A stretch of 64,000 nt of DNA, taken from contig JBMOQH010000008.1 in NCBI GenBank assembly GCA_049322795.1, positions 248,001 through 312,000 of the forward strand, read 5' to 3'. Of the stretch, positions 10,129 through 19,558 are shown piece after piece. Both the position numbers and the translations under genes were made by a program. The DNA comes from Immundisolibacter sp049322795 (GTDB taxonomy: Bacteria > Pseudomonadota > Gammaproteobacteria > Immundisolibacterales > Immundisolibacteraceae). How positions within the stretch are numbered: the first letter of the stretch is position 1; the number at the start of each line of letters is the position of its first letter. Under the pieces are notes generated by a model. That model had not been told where the DNA came from. It was given only the letters and a program-made list of their open reading frames with translations, and did not search any database.

Positions 10129-12073
10129 GATTGGCCGCCGCACGGCTGACGAAGTGGACGAACGCTTCCTCCATGCTGAGCCCCATCTGCCGCAGCTGCC
10201 CGTCGAGGCCGGCCTGGCGCAGCAGCTCGGTGGCCCGTTCGCGGTCTGCGTCGGGCTGCCCGGTTTGCCACTGGATGCGCCGGCCGTACAGCATGGCGGC
10301 GGGAAACGCCGCCTGCAGCGCCTGGTAGGCCCCGGCAAAATCGTGCGCGTCCACGGCCAGCACCGGGCCGCCTTCCTGCTCGGCCTGCTCGCGTAGCGCC
10401 GCCGGCGCGCCGCTCGCCACCAGCCGGCCCTGGTGCATCAGGCCCAGACGATCGCAGTGCTCGGCCTCGTCCATGTAGTGCGTGGACACCAGCACCGTGA
10501 TGCGGCTGCCGCGCGCCAGCAGGTGCACCAGGTCCCAGAACTCGCGCCGCGCCAGCGGATCGACGCCCGAGGTCGGCTCGTCCAGAAACAGCAGCCGCGG
10601 CTCGTGCAGCAGGGCCGCCGCCAGCGCGACCCGTTGGCGCAGGCCGGATGGCAGGTCGCGCGTCGCGCGCTGCGCGTAAGCACTCAGGTCCAGGCCCCCC
10701 AGCAGGGCGTCGATGCGCCGGTCGCGTTCGCCGCGCGGCAGGGCGTAGAGGCCGGCGTACAGGTCCAGGTTGGCGCGCACGGTCAGGTCCCGGTACAGCG
10801 AGAAGCGCTGCGACATGTAGCCGATGCGCGCGCGCAGGCGCCGCCGGTCGCGGCCGTGCGCCAGGTCGATGCCGAGCACCTGCGCGCCGCCCTCGCTCGG
10901 CGGCAGCAGGCCGCACAGCATCTTGATGAGGGTGGTCTTGCCGGCGCCGTTCGGTCCGAGCAGGCCGACGATTTCGCCGGCCTCGACCGTCAGATCCACC
11001 GCGTCCACGGCCGTGAAGTCGCCAAAGCGACAGGTCAGCGCCCGGGTGCGTACCGGCTCGGCGATTTCCTGCGTGTCGTCCGGCGTGGAGCGGAGAACCT
11101 CCGCCGGGTTGGTTTGCGCCTCGCCGGCTTTGCCGTCGCGGCGTGCCAGGCGCTGCACGAACACGTCCTCGAGCCCCGCCGCGATGTCCTGCACGGCGAC
11201 GTCAGCCGTGCCGGCCTGGGCAAGGCGCCCGGCCACGTCGACGTCGCCGTCGTCGAGCAGCACGTGCACCTCGCGTCCGAACAGCGCCGTGGCGAGCGTC
11301 TCCGGCCAGGCGGCGATCCGCGGCAGCAAATTCTGCGGCGCCGCGCCCGCCACGCTCACCAGCCGGCCGGGCAGGGCGGCGCACAGTTCCTGCGGCGTGC
11401 CTTCGGCGATCAGCCGGCCGCTGTCCATCAGGCCCACGTAGGTGCAGCGCTCGGCCTCGTCCATGTAGGAAGTGGTCAGCAGCACCGTCACACCGCGCGT
11501 GGCCACCAGGTCCTGGATGATGGTCCAGAAGTCGCGCCGCGAGATGGGATCGACACCGGTGGTCGGCTCGTCCAGCAGCAGGATGTCCGGCAGGTGGATC
11601 AGGGTGCAGATGAGCGCCAGTTTCTGGCGCATGCCGCCGGACAGCTTGCCGGCCGGGCGGTCCAGGAACGGTTCCAGGCGCGTCATGGCCAGCAGGCGCC
11701 GGGCGTTCTCCTGGAACCGATCCTGCGGTACCTGACGCAGGGCGCGAAAGAACTCGATGTTCTCCGCCACGCTCAGCGTGTCGTAGAGGTTCAGACCCAG
11801 GCCCTGCGGCATGTAGCCGATCAGCGGCTTGACCGCCTCGGGTTGGCGCCGCACGTCGATGCCGGCGACCTCGGCGCGCCCGGCGTCCGCCGCCAGTACG
11901 CCCGCCAGCACCTGCAGCACCGAGGTCTTGCCGCTGCCGTCCGGCCCGATCAGGCCGTACACGCGGCCCTTGTGCACGTTGAAGGACACGCCGTCCACGG
12001 CCTTGATGCGACCGCGGGCGTAGGCCTTTTGCAGGTCCTCGACGCGGACGAGCGCCGGGCGCTCGACGCTCAC
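10121..12073 (-). CDS. ybhF: exporter ATPase with two fused nucleotide-binding domains (YbhF-like)
   Basis: A 650-residue tandem ABC ATPase that powers the two permeases. Domain 1 has Walker A GPDGSGKT (43-50), signature LSGGM (144-148) and LLLDE (165-169), but serine (S202) where the H-loop histidine normally sits. Domain 2 has Walker A GPNGAGKT (373-380), a degenerate signature LPSGL (474-478) and an intact H-loop (H532). In the head-to-tail ATPase sandwich both defects fall in the same composite site, so one site should be catalytic and the other weak. GTG start; it overlaps the stop of the adaptor gene (GTGA). Confidence 0.85.
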   Translation of the reverse strand: MSVERPALVRVEDLQKAYARGRIKAVDGVSFNVHKGRVYGLIGPDGSGKTSVLQVLAGVLAADAGRAEVAGIDVRRQPEAVKPLIGYMPQGLGLNLYDTLSVAENIEFFRALRQVPQDRFQENARRLLAMTRLEPFLDRPAGKLSGGMRQKLALICTLIHLPDILLLDEPTTGVDPISRRDFWTIIQDLVATRGVTVLLTTSYMDEAERCTYVGLMDSGRLIAEGTPQELCAALPGRLVSVAGAAPQNLLPRIAAWPETLATALFGREVHVLLDDGDVDVAGRLAQAGTADVAVQDIAAGLEDVFVQRLARRDGKAGEAQTNPAEVLRSTPDDTQEIAEPVRTRALTCRFGDFTAVDAVDLTVEAGEIVGLLGPNGAGKTTLIKMLCGLLPPSEGGAQVLGIDLAHGRDRRRLRARIGYMSQRFSLYRDLTVRANLDLYAGLYALPRGERDRRIDALLGGLDLSAYAQRATRDLPSGLRQRVALAAALLHEPRLLFLDEPTSGVDPLARREFWDLVHLLARGSRITVLVSTHYMDEAEHCDRLGLMHQGRLVASGAPAALREQAEQEGGPVLAVDAHDFAGAYQALQAAFPAAMLYGRRIQWQTGQPDADRERATELLRQAGLDGQLRQMGLSMEEAFVHFVSRAAANHG

Positions 12074-13173
12074 GGCGCGTCGGCCGGTCCGGGTGCGTCG
12101 CCGCTGGCGGTGTGGATCACCCCGTCCGCGGGCATGCCGGGCTTGAGCACGCCACCCGGGTTTTCGGTCAGCGACAGCTCCACCGCGAACACCAGCTTGA
12201 CGCGCTCCTCCTTGGTCTCGACGTTCTTGGGCGTGAACTCGGCGGCCGTCGCCACCTTGGTGACCGTGGCCGCAAAGGCGCGGTCCGGGTAGGAATCGAC
12301 CCGCACCTCGGCATGCTGGCCAAGCGCCACGCGGCCGATCAGCGGCTCCGGCACGTAGACCTTCAGGTACAGCCGGTCGAGGTCGACCAGCGAGAACAGC
12401 GGGCTGCCGGGCGCCACCTGCTCGCCGAGCTCGACGCTGCGCGTCAGCACCACGCCAGCGAGCGGGCTGGCGATGTCGAGATAGCCGATCTGGGTGTCGA
12501 TTTCGGCCAGCTGGGCGATGGCCTGCTGCACCTGGCTGTCGAGCGCCGCGACCGCTTGCGCCTGCGCCGAGAGCCGCTGATCCCCCAGGCGAGCCAGCGC
12601 CAGATTCTTGCTGGCCGCCTCCACGGCGGCGATGGCGGCCTGCGCTGTTTTGCTGGTCATATCCGCGCGCAGGCGGGCGGTTTCGGCCTGTTGTTCGGCC
12701 GCCAGTTGGCGCGCGGCGAGCGTGGTCAGACGCCGCGCGTCGGCGGCGGCCTGGGTGCGGTCGGCCTGGGCGGCGGCGAGCCGTGCCTGCGCTTCGTCGA
12801 GGGCGGCCTGCGCCTGCGCGATACGCAGCGGCAGCTCGCGTTCGGCCACCGTGTAGGCGGTGCGCTCGCTGGCCAGGCGGTGTTGCAGGGTGTTCAGCTG
12901 TTCCTGCACGCTGCGGCGGCGTTCCAGCAGCATCGGCTCGTCGAGCCGCGCCAGGCGTGCACCCGCCGCGACGGAGGCACCCTCGTCCACCGGCAACTCG
13001 GCCACCGTGCCGGTGACCTTGGGCGTTACCTGGGTGATCCGGCCCTCGATGCGGCCGCTGGCCTCGATGCGGTCCGCCGGCGGGCCACCGCCGAGCGCAC
13101 GCCAGGCGAGGGCTATGACGATGGCCACGGCAAGCGTGGCGGCGAGCACGACGGCGAGAACCTTGCGAGACAT
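12070..13173 (-). CDS. ybhG: periplasmic adaptor (HlyD/membrane fusion) protein (YbhG-like)
   Basis: A 367-residue membrane fusion protein with a single N-terminal membrane helix (VLAVVLAATLAVAIVIALAW), a biotinyl-lipoyl-like segment (PKVTGTVAELPVDEGASVAAG), a long alanine/glutamine-rich coiled-coil hairpin from about residue 95 to 215, and a beta-barrel domain. It would connect the inner-membrane exporter to an outer-membrane channel. First gene of the exporter operon. The ATG at 13173 has no strong ribosome-binding site; an in-frame start further upstream is possible. Confidence 0.8.
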   Translation of the reverse strand: MSRKVLAVVLAATLAVAIVIALAWRALGGGPPADRIEASGRIEGRITQVTPKVTGTVAELPVDEGASVAAGARLARLDEPMLLERRRSVQEQLNTLQHRLASERTAYTVAERELPLRIAQAQAALDEAQARLAAAQADRTQAAADARRLTTLAARQLAAEQQAETARLRADMTSKTAQAAIAAVEAASKNLALARLGDQRLSAQAQAVAALDSQVQQAIAQLAEIDTQIGYLDIASPLAGVVLTRSVELGEQVAPGSPLFSLVDLDRLYLKVYVPEPLIGRVALGQHAEVRVDSYPDRAFAATVTKVATAAEFTPKNVETKEERVKLVFAVELSLTENPGGVLKPGMPADGVIHTASGDAPGPADAP

Positions 13174-13301
13174 GGGGGAGATGTCCGGTCGATCGGGTGG
13201 GACGGGCGACAGGGCGCCAAGCGCGGCGGTAGTCACGAATGGCACGCCTGCCAAGGGTGCGCGGCCGGTCCTTGTGCGGTCAATGCCGTGGCTGTGGGGA
13301 A

Positions 13302-13315
13302 TTGATGCAGGTCAA
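13302..13315. promoter_or_regulatory. candidate FNR/Anr-family box upstream of the exporter operon
   Basis: TTGAT-GCAG-GTCAA matches the FNR/FixK consensus TTGAT-N4-(A/G)TCAA with 9 of 10 defined bases symmetric. It sits about 135 bases upstream of ybhG, in the gap between rsmE and the exporter operon. Regulatory role inferred. Confidence 0.4.
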
Positions 13316-13351
13316 GCGGCAGTTCTCGCCCGCGCAAAGCGTGACCCGCCT

Positions 13352-14107
13352 TCAGGCCCCGATGTCCCCGGCCAGGCCCTGCAGGAGCGCCAGCGCCACC
13401 ACGGCCGCCGTTTCCGTGCGCAGCACCCGCGGCCCCATCCGGACCGGCCGGTAGCCTGCCGCCAGGGCGAGCTGTCGCTCCGCGGCGGACAGCCCCCCCT
13501 CGGGTCCGATCAGCACGCTCACCGCTTGCTCCGGTAGCGCCTGCGTTGCGACATCGGTGAGCGCCTGCGAGGCGCCCGGGTCGAGCAGCAGGCCGGTGCC
13601 GCCAGCGCCGCGCGCACCGGGGCCGGCCAGGTAGTCGCCCAGCTCGCACGGTGGCGCAACCGGCGGCACGCGCGTGCGTCCGCTCTGCTCGCAGGCGGAC
13701 AGCACCACGCCGCGCCAGTGCGCCAGTCGGCGCTCGGCCCGCTCGCCGGACAGGTGCAGCACGGTGCGTTCCGTGATGACCGGCTGTATGCCGGTCACCC
13801 CCAGCTCCACGGCCTTTTGCAGCGTGTAGTCCATCCGCTCGCCGCGCGAGATGCCCTGCACCAGCTCAAGGTGCAGGCGCGACTCGCAGCGGTCGGGCGC
13901 GAACTCGCCCACCTGTGCGTGGAGCGTGCCGCCCGGTCCGCGGGCGAGTACCGCGGCGTACTCGCCGCCCTGGCCGTTGAACAGGCGCAGCGCGTCACCA
14001 TCGCGCAGGCGCAGCACTTTCACGGCATGATCGAGCACGCGCCGGTCGAGCGCACACACGGCCCCGCAGCTGAGCGGCTGGTCCACGAAAAGGCGCGGCA
14101 CGCGCAT
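13352..14107 (-). CDS. rsmE: 16S rRNA (uracil-1498-N3)-methyltransferase
   Basis: A 251-residue SPOUT-class methyltransferase that methylates U1498 of 16S rRNA. Diagnostic motifs are VLRLRDGDALRLFNGQG near residue 32, QGISRGERMDYTLQKAVELGV near residue 85 and, at the knot, LIGPEGGLSAAE and GPRVLRTETA. Length is normal for RsmE. It starts 2 bases after the stop of rsmA and is therefore in the lptD-surA-pdxA-rsmA transcription unit, in the place where apaG is found in E. coli. Confidence 0.9.
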   Translation of the reverse strand: MRVPRLFVDQPLSCGAVCALDRRVLDHAVKVLRLRDGDALRLFNGQGGEYAAVLARGPGGTLHAQVGEFAPDRCESRLHLELVQGISRGERMDYTLQKAVELGVTGIQPVITERTVLHLSGERAERRLAHWRGVVLSACEQSGRTRVPPVAPPCELGDYLAGPGARGAGGTGLLLDPGASQALTDVATQALPEQAVSVLIGPEGGLSAAERQLALAAGYRPVRMGPRVLRTETAAVVALALLQGLAGDIGA

Positions 14108-14109
14108 GG

Positions 14110-14874
14110 TCAGGCATCCGCCAGGCGGACGAATTCGGCCACCGAGAGTGTTTCCGGCCGCCGGCCGGGGTCGATGCCGGCCGCGCTGAACTGCGCCTCG
14201 CTCACCACGCCCGACAGGCTGTTGCGCAAGGTCTTGCGACGCTGCGCGAAGGCGCGCTGCACCACATCCGCGAAGCGCTGCGGATGGGCGGCCGGGTGGG
14301 GCAGCGTCGGGTACGGTCTGAGCTGCACGATGCGCGACTGCACCTTGGGCGCCGGCCAGAACGCCCCCGGCGGCACGACGAACAGCGCCTCGACCTCGCA
14401 GGCGTACTGCAGCATCACCGTCAGCCGTCCGTAATCGTCGTCGCCCGGCGCGGCGGCCATGCGGTCGACCACCTCGCGTTGCAGCATGAACAGCATGTCC
14501 TGAATCACCGCCCGCTGGTCGAGCAGGTGGAACAGCAGCGGCGTCGAGATGTTGTACGGCAGGTTGCCGAACACGCGCAGGCGCCCGCCGGGCGGCGCGA
14601 GCGTCGCGAAATCGAAGCGCAGCGCATCGGTGCCGATCAGGGTGAGACCGCGTGCGCCGAAACGTTCCAGCAGCTCCGCCGCGAGATCGCGGTCCAGTTC
14701 GAGCGCCGTGAGCGCGCCGGCGCGCTCCAGCACCGGGCCGGTCAGCGCGCCGTGACCCGGGCCAATCTCGACCAGTGCCTCGCCCGGCTGCGGCGCCAGC
14801 GTGGCCACGATCCGCGCGATCACGCCCTGACTGTGCAGGAAGTTCTGTCCGAAGCGTTTTCTGGCCGGCTGCAT
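14110..14874 (-). CDS. rsmA: 16S rRNA (adenine-1518/1519-N6)-dimethyltransferase
   Basis: A 254-residue KsgA-family enzyme that dimethylates two adenines of the 3' terminal loop of 16S rRNA. The motifs FGQNFL, VEIGPGHGALT (SAM binding) and the catalytic NLPYNIS are intact. The start overlaps the pdxA stop (ATGA). Gene order after pdxA is as in E. coli. Confidence 0.95.
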   Translation of the reverse strand: MQPARKRFGQNFLHSQGVIARIVATLAPQPGEALVEIGPGHGALTGPVLERAGALTALELDRDLAAELLERFGARGLTLIGTDALRFDFATLAPPGGRLRVFGNLPYNISTPLLFHLLDQRAVIQDMLFMLQREVVDRMAAAPGDDDYGRLTVMLQYACEVEALFVVPPGAFWPAPKVQSRIVQLRPYPTLPHPAAHPQRFADVVQRAFAQRRKTLRNSLSGVVSEAQFSAAGIDPGRRPETLSVAEFVRLADA

Positions 14875-15860
14875 CAACGCCCCGCCCGCACCAGTTCGGC
14901 CGCCAGCGCGACCGCGGCGCGCAGGCTGCCGGCATCGGCCCGGCCGGTGCCGGCGAGTTCGTAGGCGGTGCCGTGGTCGACCGAGGTGCGGATGATCGGC
15001 AGCCCGAGCGTCACGTTGACCGCCCGCCCGAAGCCCGCGTACTTGAGCACCGGCAGCCCCTGATCGTGGTACATGGCGAGCACGGCGTCGAAGGGTGCGA
15101 GTCGCGCCGGCGTGAGCAGCGTGTCGGCCGGCCACGGGCCGGCGGCGTCCACGCCCTGCGCCCGTGCCTGCGCGATGGCGGGCGCGATCACGTCGAGCTC
15201 CTCGCGCCCCAGGTGCCCGCGCTCGCCGGCGTGGGGATTGAGGCCGCACACCGCGATGCGCGGCTGGGCGATGCCGAAACGCTCGCGCAGGTCGTGGTCG
15301 AGAATGCGCAGCGTGCCGGCGATGCCTTCCTCGGAGAGCGCATCCGCCACCTCACGCAGCGGCAGGTGGGTGCTGGCAAGCGCCACCCGCAGGCGGTCCG
15401 CCACCAGCAGCATCACCACCTGTTCGGTCCGGCAGCGCGCGGCGAGGTACTCGGTATGGCCGCTGAACGGGATGCCGGCGTCGCAGATCACGCCCTTGTC
15501 GAGCGGGGCCGTGACCAGCGCGTCGAAGCGGCCATCGAGACACGCTCCAACGGCGCGGTCGAGCCCTTCCAGCAGCGCCAGGGCGTTGGCCCGATCGGGC
15601 CGGCCCGGCACCGGCGGACGCGGCAGGTCGATTTGCAGCACAGGCACCGTTCCGGCGGCGAGCGGGGCGGGTGGTCGGTCCGCTTCGAATGGCACCAGAT
15701 TGATGGCGCCGCCCAAGGCGGCGGCCCGCTCGGCCAGCTGACGCGCGTCGCCGATGAGGGTCAGTTCGATGTCCGGCGCGCAGGCGGTTCGCGCCAGTTC
15801 GAGGCAGATGTCCGGCCCGATGCCGGCCGGTTCGCCGACCGTGATCGCCAGGCGGACCAT
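14874..15860 (-). CDS. pdxA: 4-hydroxythreonine-4-phosphate dehydrogenase
   Basis: A 328-residue PdxA for pyridoxal phosphate synthesis. It starts MVRLAITVGEPAGIGPD and contains the metal-site motif FSGHTEYLA, the GLNPHAGE motif and AMYHDQGLPVLKY. All are family hallmarks, and the length is normal. It lies between surA (9 bases apart) and rsmA (4-base overlap). Confidence 0.95.
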   Translation of the reverse strand: MVRLAITVGEPAGIGPDICLELARTACAPDIELTLIGDARQLAERAAALGGAINLVPFEADRPPAPLAAGTVPVLQIDLPRPPVPGRPDRANALALLEGLDRAVGACLDGRFDALVTAPLDKGVICDAGIPFSGHTEYLAARCRTEQVVMLLVADRLRVALASTHLPLREVADALSEEGIAGTLRILDHDLRERFGIAQPRIAVCGLNPHAGERGHLGREELDVIAPAIAQARAQGVDAAGPWPADTLLTPARLAPFDAVLAMYHDQGLPVLKYAGFGRAVNVTLGLPIIRTSVDHGTAYELAGTGRADAGSLRAAVALAAELVRAGR

Positions 15861-15869
15861 GGCCGACCG

Positions 15870-17132
15870 CTACGGGCGCAGCTCCACGTAGGCCTCGTCG
15901 CGCAGGCGCTGGAGCCAGGCCTGGGTCATTTCCTCGGCCTTGCGCGAGCGCAGCAGATCGCGGGCGTGTTCGCGGCGGTAGGCTTCGGTGTCGTCGTGGC
16001 TGCGCCGCGCGAGCACCCGGATGAGGTGATAGCCGAAGCTGGACCGCACGGGCTCGCTCAGCTCGCCCTCGGGCAGGCTCTGCATGGCGCTGCCAAAGGC
16101 CGGCACCACGTCCTGCGCCTGCACCCAGCCGAGGTCGCCGCCCTTGACGGCCGAGCCCGGATCGTCGGAGTGGGTGCGGGCCAGCTGGTGAAAATCCTCG
16201 CCGGCCAGGATCCGCTCGCGCAGGGATTCGGCGCGGGCTAGGGCTTCGTCCTCGCGCCCGGCCTCGGCCTTGACCAGGATGTGCTCGACGTGGCTCTGTT
16301 GCACCACATGGCGGCCGCCGCTGGCGTCGGATTCCAGCAGTTTCAGGATGTGGAAGCCGTTCGAGCTCGGGATGAGCTCGCTGATGTCGCCAGGCGCGAG
16401 GTTCTGCACGGCTGCGACGAAGGGCGGCGGCAATTCGTCGGCGTTGCGCCAGCCGAGGTCGCCCCCTTCGAGCGCCTGCTGGCCCTTGGATACGGCCACC
16501 GCGGTGCTGGCGAAATCGGCGCCGGTGGCCAGTTCGTCGTGCACGCGCCGGGCCTGCGCCTCGGTGTCGCGCAGCTGGGCCGGGGTGGGATCGGGCGGCA
16601 GCGCGATCAGGATGTGCGCCAGGTGATAGCGGCTGCCGGCGCTCGCCCCGCCTTCGGCGAGAAAGCGCTCGACCTCCGCGTCGGTGACGTTGATGCGGGC
16701 GATGACTTCTTTCTGGCGCAGCTGCGTCAGGCGCATCTCGCTGCGAATCTCGTCGCGAAAATCCTCGAAACTGCCGCCGTCCGCGATCACCGCCTCACGC
16801 ATCTGTGACAGCGACATCTGATTGCGCGCGGCGATGTTTTCGAGCGCGAGGTTCAGCTCGTCGTCGCCGATGGTGATGCCCGCCACGTCGGCAAGTTGCA
16901 TCTGAAGTCGCCGCGCCACCAGGTGTTCGAGCACCTGGTACTGGAATTCGCTCGGTGGCGGGGTGGTGGTGCCGCGGCGGCGCAGGTCCGCCACGATGCG
17001 CTCCACTTCGCGCTCGAGCTCGCTTTGCACGATGACGTCCTTGTTCACCACCGCGACCACGCGGTCGAGGTTGGCGGCGGCAGCCCACGCCGGCACCAGC
17101 GCGACCCACAGCAATACCAGCAATCGTTTCAC
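15870..17132 (-). CDS. surA: periplasmic outer-membrane-protein chaperone / peptidyl-prolyl isomerase
   Basis: A 420-residue SurA. The GTG start gives a clean signal peptide (VKRLLVLLWVALVPAWAAA) followed by LDRVVAVVNKDVIVQSEL, the conserved SurA N-terminus. Two parvulin domains are visible, each ending in a GGDLGW motif (about residues 170-270 and 285-385). SurA escorts unfolded beta-barrel proteins, notably LptD, through the periplasm. The start codon follows the lptD stop by one base, so folding factor and client are coupled. Confidence 0.95.
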   Translation of the reverse strand: MKRLLVLLWVALVPAWAAAANLDRVVAVVNKDVIVQSELEREVERIVADLRRRGTTTPPPSEFQYQVLEHLVARRLQMQLADVAGITIGDDELNLALENIAARNQMSLSQMREAVIADGGSFEDFRDEIRSEMRLTQLRQKEVIARINVTDAEVERFLAEGGASAGSRYHLAHILIALPPDPTPAQLRDTEAQARRVHDELATGADFASTAVAVSKGQQALEGGDLGWRNADELPPPFVAAVQNLAPGDISELIPSSNGFHILKLLESDASGGRHVVQQSHVEHILVKAEAGREDEALARAESLRERILAGEDFHQLARTHSDDPGSAVKGGDLGWVQAQDVVPAFGSAMQSLPEGELSEPVRSSFGYHLIRVLARRSHDDTEAYRREHARDLLRSRKAEEMTQAWLQRLRDEAYVELRP

Positions 17133-17133
17133 G

Positions 17134-19422
17134 TCAGAACCTTGGCGTATTGATCGATCCGAACCCATAGGCGTCGCGGTTGTACCCGTACACACCCTCG
17201 GTGAGGAGGTTTTCCACCTTGTTGCCGATGTTGGTCAGGCCCTTGAGCTCCAGCTCGAACAGGATGGCGCTGGTGGTGTCGCCGCTGAGGTTGCGGACGT
17301 AGCGGCGGGTGACCACCCGCGCGCCCCAGCAGCAGCTCTCGTAGCCGACGCCGACGAAGCTCTCGATGATCTTCGACTCCGGCAGCGAGTAATAGGACCG
17401 CCCGACGAGCTGCCAGTTGCGCCCGAGCGGCACCACGCCCGACACGTCGATCTGCTCCATGCTCTCGGTGAGCCCGGGTGCCGAAAGGTCCGGCAACTCG
17501 CGCCGCATGCGGTAGGAGGCGTTCAGCAGCAGGCCGTTCTGGGGCCGGTAATAAATCCCGAACACGGACCGCTGGGTGCTGCCGGTGTCCGGATCCCATT
17601 CGAGGTCGCCGCGCGCCACCAGCGCCCGCGTGAGTCGTGCCCACAACTCGCCGACGATGGCGGACTCGCTTGCTTCCGCCGCCGGTCCGGGCCGCAGCGC
17701 CACCTGCCGGTCGCGCAGATAGCGCACCTGGCCGATGCTGCCGCGGAACAGTTCCACGCCGCTGGTGGCGCCAAGAAAGCGCGACGTGACGGCGGCGGTA
17801 ACCTGATTGGCGTCGCCCTGTCGGTCGGGCCCGGAGAAGCGGTTGGACCGGAACAGTGACTGGAAGCTGAAGTCGGTGTCGCCGGTGTCGAACACCGGGA
17901 TGTCGTCCTGGTTGCGGTTCGGTACGTACAGGTAATACAGGCGTGGCTCGAGCGTCTGCATGGCGTTGAAGCCCCACAGATCGACGTCGCGCTCGAAGAA
18001 CAGGCCGCTGTCCAGGCTCACGATGGGCACCGAACGGCTCGGGGCATCGTCCCGACCGGGCAACTGGTGGTTCAGGTCGTACTGGGTGTAGCGAAAGCCG
18101 ACGCGTGGCTCGATGCGAAACGCCGCCCGCTCCCACGGCAGGCTGAGACTCGGGTACAGGTCCAGGCGCGCCCCGTCGACCAGGTCCGGGTGATCGTAGA
18201 GCGTGTATTCGCTGTCGAGCGCGTAGTTCAGGCCGCCCATGGCGAAGCCTGAGGTATTGAACATCAGCTGCGGCAGGCGCCGGTACGGCTGGGTGCCGGA
18301 CAAGGTCTGATAGGTCTCGACCTGGCCGCGCAGGCGCCAGTTGTCGCCGTTGTAGCTGGTGGTGGCCAGGCGTTGCAGGTGGGTGGTGCTGACGTCGTTG
18401 ATGCCCTTGCCGAAGTCCTCGAAGTAGGCGTCGTCGGACACGCGGTTGAAGGTCAGGTAATGCGTCCAGCGCGGCGTGAAGCTGCCGCTTTGCATGAACG
18501 ACACCGAGTTCCGGTCGCGGCCCGCCTCGCTGTCGGAGGGCAGGTAGGTGCCACCGATCTCGCCGCGAAAGTCGGTGAACAGGTAGCGCCCAAGGCCTTC
18601 CATCATCAGGCCGCGCTTGCTCATGTAGCGCGGGGTGATCGTGGCGTCGTAGTTCGGGGCGAGGTTCAGGTAATACGGCGCGCGCAACTCGAAGCCGACC
18701 TCGTCGCCGTTGCCGGCGCTCGGCGCCAGGAAGCCCGATTTGCGCTTGTCCGACAGCGGGAAGCTGAAATACGGGCTGTACAGTATCGGCACGCCCTTGA
18801 AGTCGAGCACCACGTTGCGCGCCGATCCCTCGCCGGCGTCGAAATCGAGGTTCACCTTGGACGAGCGCACCGCCCAGTCGCGCTTGCCCGGCGGGCAGGT
18901 GGTGTAGAACGCGCCTTCCAGGGTGTGCCGGCTGGCGTCGCGGCGGATGATGCGCGTGGCGCGCCCGCGTGCCCGCTTCTCACGCAAGGCGTAGCTGGCG
19001 TTCTCGATGGTGCCCTGGTCGGCGTCGATGTTGTATTCGAGGCTGCTGCCCTCCAGCATCATGCGGCTGTCGCCGAACACGACCGCCCCGGTGGCCACGG
19101 CTGCCTGCTGGTCGCGGTTGAAGGTCACCTCGTCGGCGTTGAGCTGGCGGTCGCCCTTGACGATGGCCGCTTGGCCGCGTAGGCGGATCTCACCGTTCGG
19201 TTCGGCCTCCGACGAATCGGCCACCACGTAGATCGGTTGGCCGCTGGCCTTGGCCCGCGCGGCGACGGCCGGGTCGGGGCCGATGAACTCGAAGGCGCTG
19301 CCGCACTGGGCGTCGTCCGGCTGGCTGACCGCCGCCACGACCGGAGTGCTGAGGCTGGCCGCGAGCAGGGCAGCGCCGGTTGCCCGGAGCATTCGGAAGA
19401 CCGCTGGGTATGAATGGCGCAA
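17134..19422 (-). CDS. lptD: LPS-assembly outer-membrane protein
   Basis: A 762-residue LptD: signal peptide, an OstA/LptA-like periplasmic jellyroll domain (IRLRGQAAIVKGDRQLNADEVTF), then a large beta-barrel. Cysteines are placed as in LptD: two N-terminal (AQCGS near 40; TTCPPGKRDW) and a C-terminal CC pair (GYESCCWG), compatible with the inter-domain disulfides needed for function. With LptE, which is not seen here, it inserts lipopolysaccharide into the outer leaflet. An alternative start at M11 would also leave a signal peptide. Confidence 0.93.
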   Translation of the reverse strand: MRHSYPAVFRMLRATGAALLAASLSTPVVAAVSQPDDAQCGSAFEFIGPDPAVAARAKASGQPIYVVADSSEAEPNGEIRLRGQAAIVKGDRQLNADEVTFNRDQQAAVATGAVVFGDSRMMLEGSSLEYNIDADQGTIENASYALREKRARGRATRIIRRDASRHTLEGAFYTTCPPGKRDWAVRSSKVNLDFDAGEGSARNVVLDFKGVPILYSPYFSFPLSDKRKSGFLAPSAGNGDEVGFELRAPYYLNLAPNYDATITPRYMSKRGLMMEGLGRYLFTDFRGEIGGTYLPSDSEAGRDRNSVSFMQSGSFTPRWTHYLTFNRVSDDAYFEDFGKGINDVSTTHLQRLATTSYNGDNWRLRGQVETYQTLSGTQPYRRLPQLMFNTSGFAMGGLNYALDSEYTLYDHPDLVDGARLDLYPSLSLPWERAAFRIEPRVGFRYTQYDLNHQLPGRDDAPSRSVPIVSLDSGLFFERDVDLWGFNAMQTLEPRLYYLYVPNRNQDDIPVFDTGDTDFSFQSLFRSNRFSGPDRQGDANQVTAAVTSRFLGATSGVELFRGSIGQVRYLRDRQVALRPGPAAEASESAIVGELWARLTRALVARGDLEWDPDTGSTQRSVFGIYYRPQNGLLLNASYRMRRELPDLSAPGLTESMEQIDVSGVVPLGRNWQLVGRSYYSLPESKIIESFVGVGYESCCWGARVVTRRYVRNLSGDTTSAILFELELKGLTNIGNKVENLLTEGVYGYNRDAYGFGSINTPRF

Positions 19423-19544
19423 GATGATTACAGCCCCGGGGCGCTGGTCGGCGTTGGAATCGCCCCGGCACTTACGGGGCGTTGCAGGTGCGTGGCGTGG
19501 CGCCTCGACGATGGCTCAGTTAGGCGCCCTCGCGAGCGGCCCGG

Positions 19545-19553
19545 ATGATACCA
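19545..19553 (-). promoter_or_regulatory. candidate extended -10 promoter for the lptD operon
   Basis: On the minus strand it reads TGG-TATCAT, 123 bases upstream of the lptD ATG and between the HAD phosphatase stop and lptD. Same style as the ilvB and rppH candidates. Inferred from sequence. Confidence 0.35.
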
Positions 19554-19558
19554 GAGCC

